A stretch of DNA of 43,208 bases from an uncultured Bacteroidales bacterium (lineage in GTDB: Bacteria; Bacteroidota; Bacteroidia; Bacteroidales; UBA11471), in NCBI GenBank assembly GCA_944325415.1, contig CALUZW010000019.1, positions 1-43,208 of the forward strand, written 5' to 3'. The notes beneath the pieces were generated by a model. The model searched no databases. It was not told the origin of the DNA and saw nothing but the letters and a program-made list of their open reading frames with translations. A program made the translations under genes and the position numbers. Below are positions 43,021 through 43,208 of this stretch, one piece after another. Every line of letters starts with the position of its first letter. Position 1 is the first letter of the stretch.

Positions 43021-43208
43021 GGAGGGAAAGGGTAAGAGTGTGATGGTGTGGGGTACGTTAGTGTGATGGTTGTGGGGTATGGTGCGGGATATGGTTGGAG
43101 ACTGGATACGGTGGAGTGATGGCTGGGATATGGTTGGGGGGTAGATGTTGGTTGGAAGGCTGGTTGGAGAGTGGTATGATTGGTGTGTGGGTATGATTGG
43201 AGAGTATG
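43021..43208. repeat. GT-rich, C-poor degenerate repeat tract
   Basis: Over these 188 bases the plus strand has only about 6 C residues. Short words recur: GTGTGATGG(T)TGTGGGGTA at 43038-43055 and 43061-43079, and GGGATATGGTTGG at 43086-43098 and 43125-43137. It reads as a degenerate minisatellite that runs off the window edge. No open frame with protein-like content is evident. It begins about 70 nt beyond the upstream -7-like box of the SusC operon. The rest of 42790-43020 holds AT-rich promoter sequence. Confidence 0.6.

Overview
The window looks like chromosome from a gut-type Bacteroidales bacterium. The evidence is a SusC/SusD pair, many lipoproteins, promoter signals of the Bacteroides form (TTTG, about 20 nt, TAnnTTTG), no strong Shine-Dalgarno sequences, an Nqr sodium pump, and secreted proteins with Por/type IX-like C-terminal tails. 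GC content looks near 50%. A Barnesiella-like or related genus is my guess, not something I could test. I see no tRNA, rRNA, CRISPR array, phage or insertion sequence.

Layout. (1) 1-10059, all minus strand: the first 1789 codons of a giant secreted repeat protein (C-terminus beyond the window edge), an AraC-type regulator, and a 960-residue multidomain secreted protein with chitobiase-C-terminal-like repeats. (2) 10332-16194, minus: a complete nqrABCDEF operon (transcribed A to F), encoding the Na+-translocating NADH:quinone reductase. (3) 16406-22434, plus: a small His/Cys-rich secreted protein followed by a three-gene RND heavy-metal-type efflux system (adaptor, pump, outer-membrane factor). 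(4) 22636-25840, plus: an overlapping three-gene ABC importer of the BtuFCD/FecBCDE type. (5) 25837-28713: lpxB (minus), overlapping the importer tail to tail, and a divergent beta-helix-like lipoprotein gene. (6) 28830-32208, minus: a tight aroC - M20 dipeptidase - radical SAM operon. (7) 32571-33119, plus: a DJ-1/PfpI protein. (8) 33200-42789, minus: an apparent six-gene outer-membrane operon, in transcription order SusC, SusD, DUF4843-like lipoprotein, PKD-like lipoprotein, TlpA-like thioredoxin protein and a secreted protein with a sorting-like tail. It contains no glycoside hydrolase. The window ends in a C-poor, GT-rich repetitive tract.

Most interesting signals: the giant protein carries one half-unit and at least seven full ~163-residue MBG-type units; a ~48-bp promoter-like element occurs at least five times (upstream of lpxB, the ABC importer and the DJ-1 gene), with two loci sharing a further 24-25 nt linker; the SusCD operon pairs nutrient-uptake parts with a periplasmic thiol-redox protein; and the AraC gene has an inverted repeat lying on its own -33 element.

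Nearly all plus-strand open frames over 1-16195 and 33200-42790 are antisense shadows of the minus-strand genes and are not annotated.
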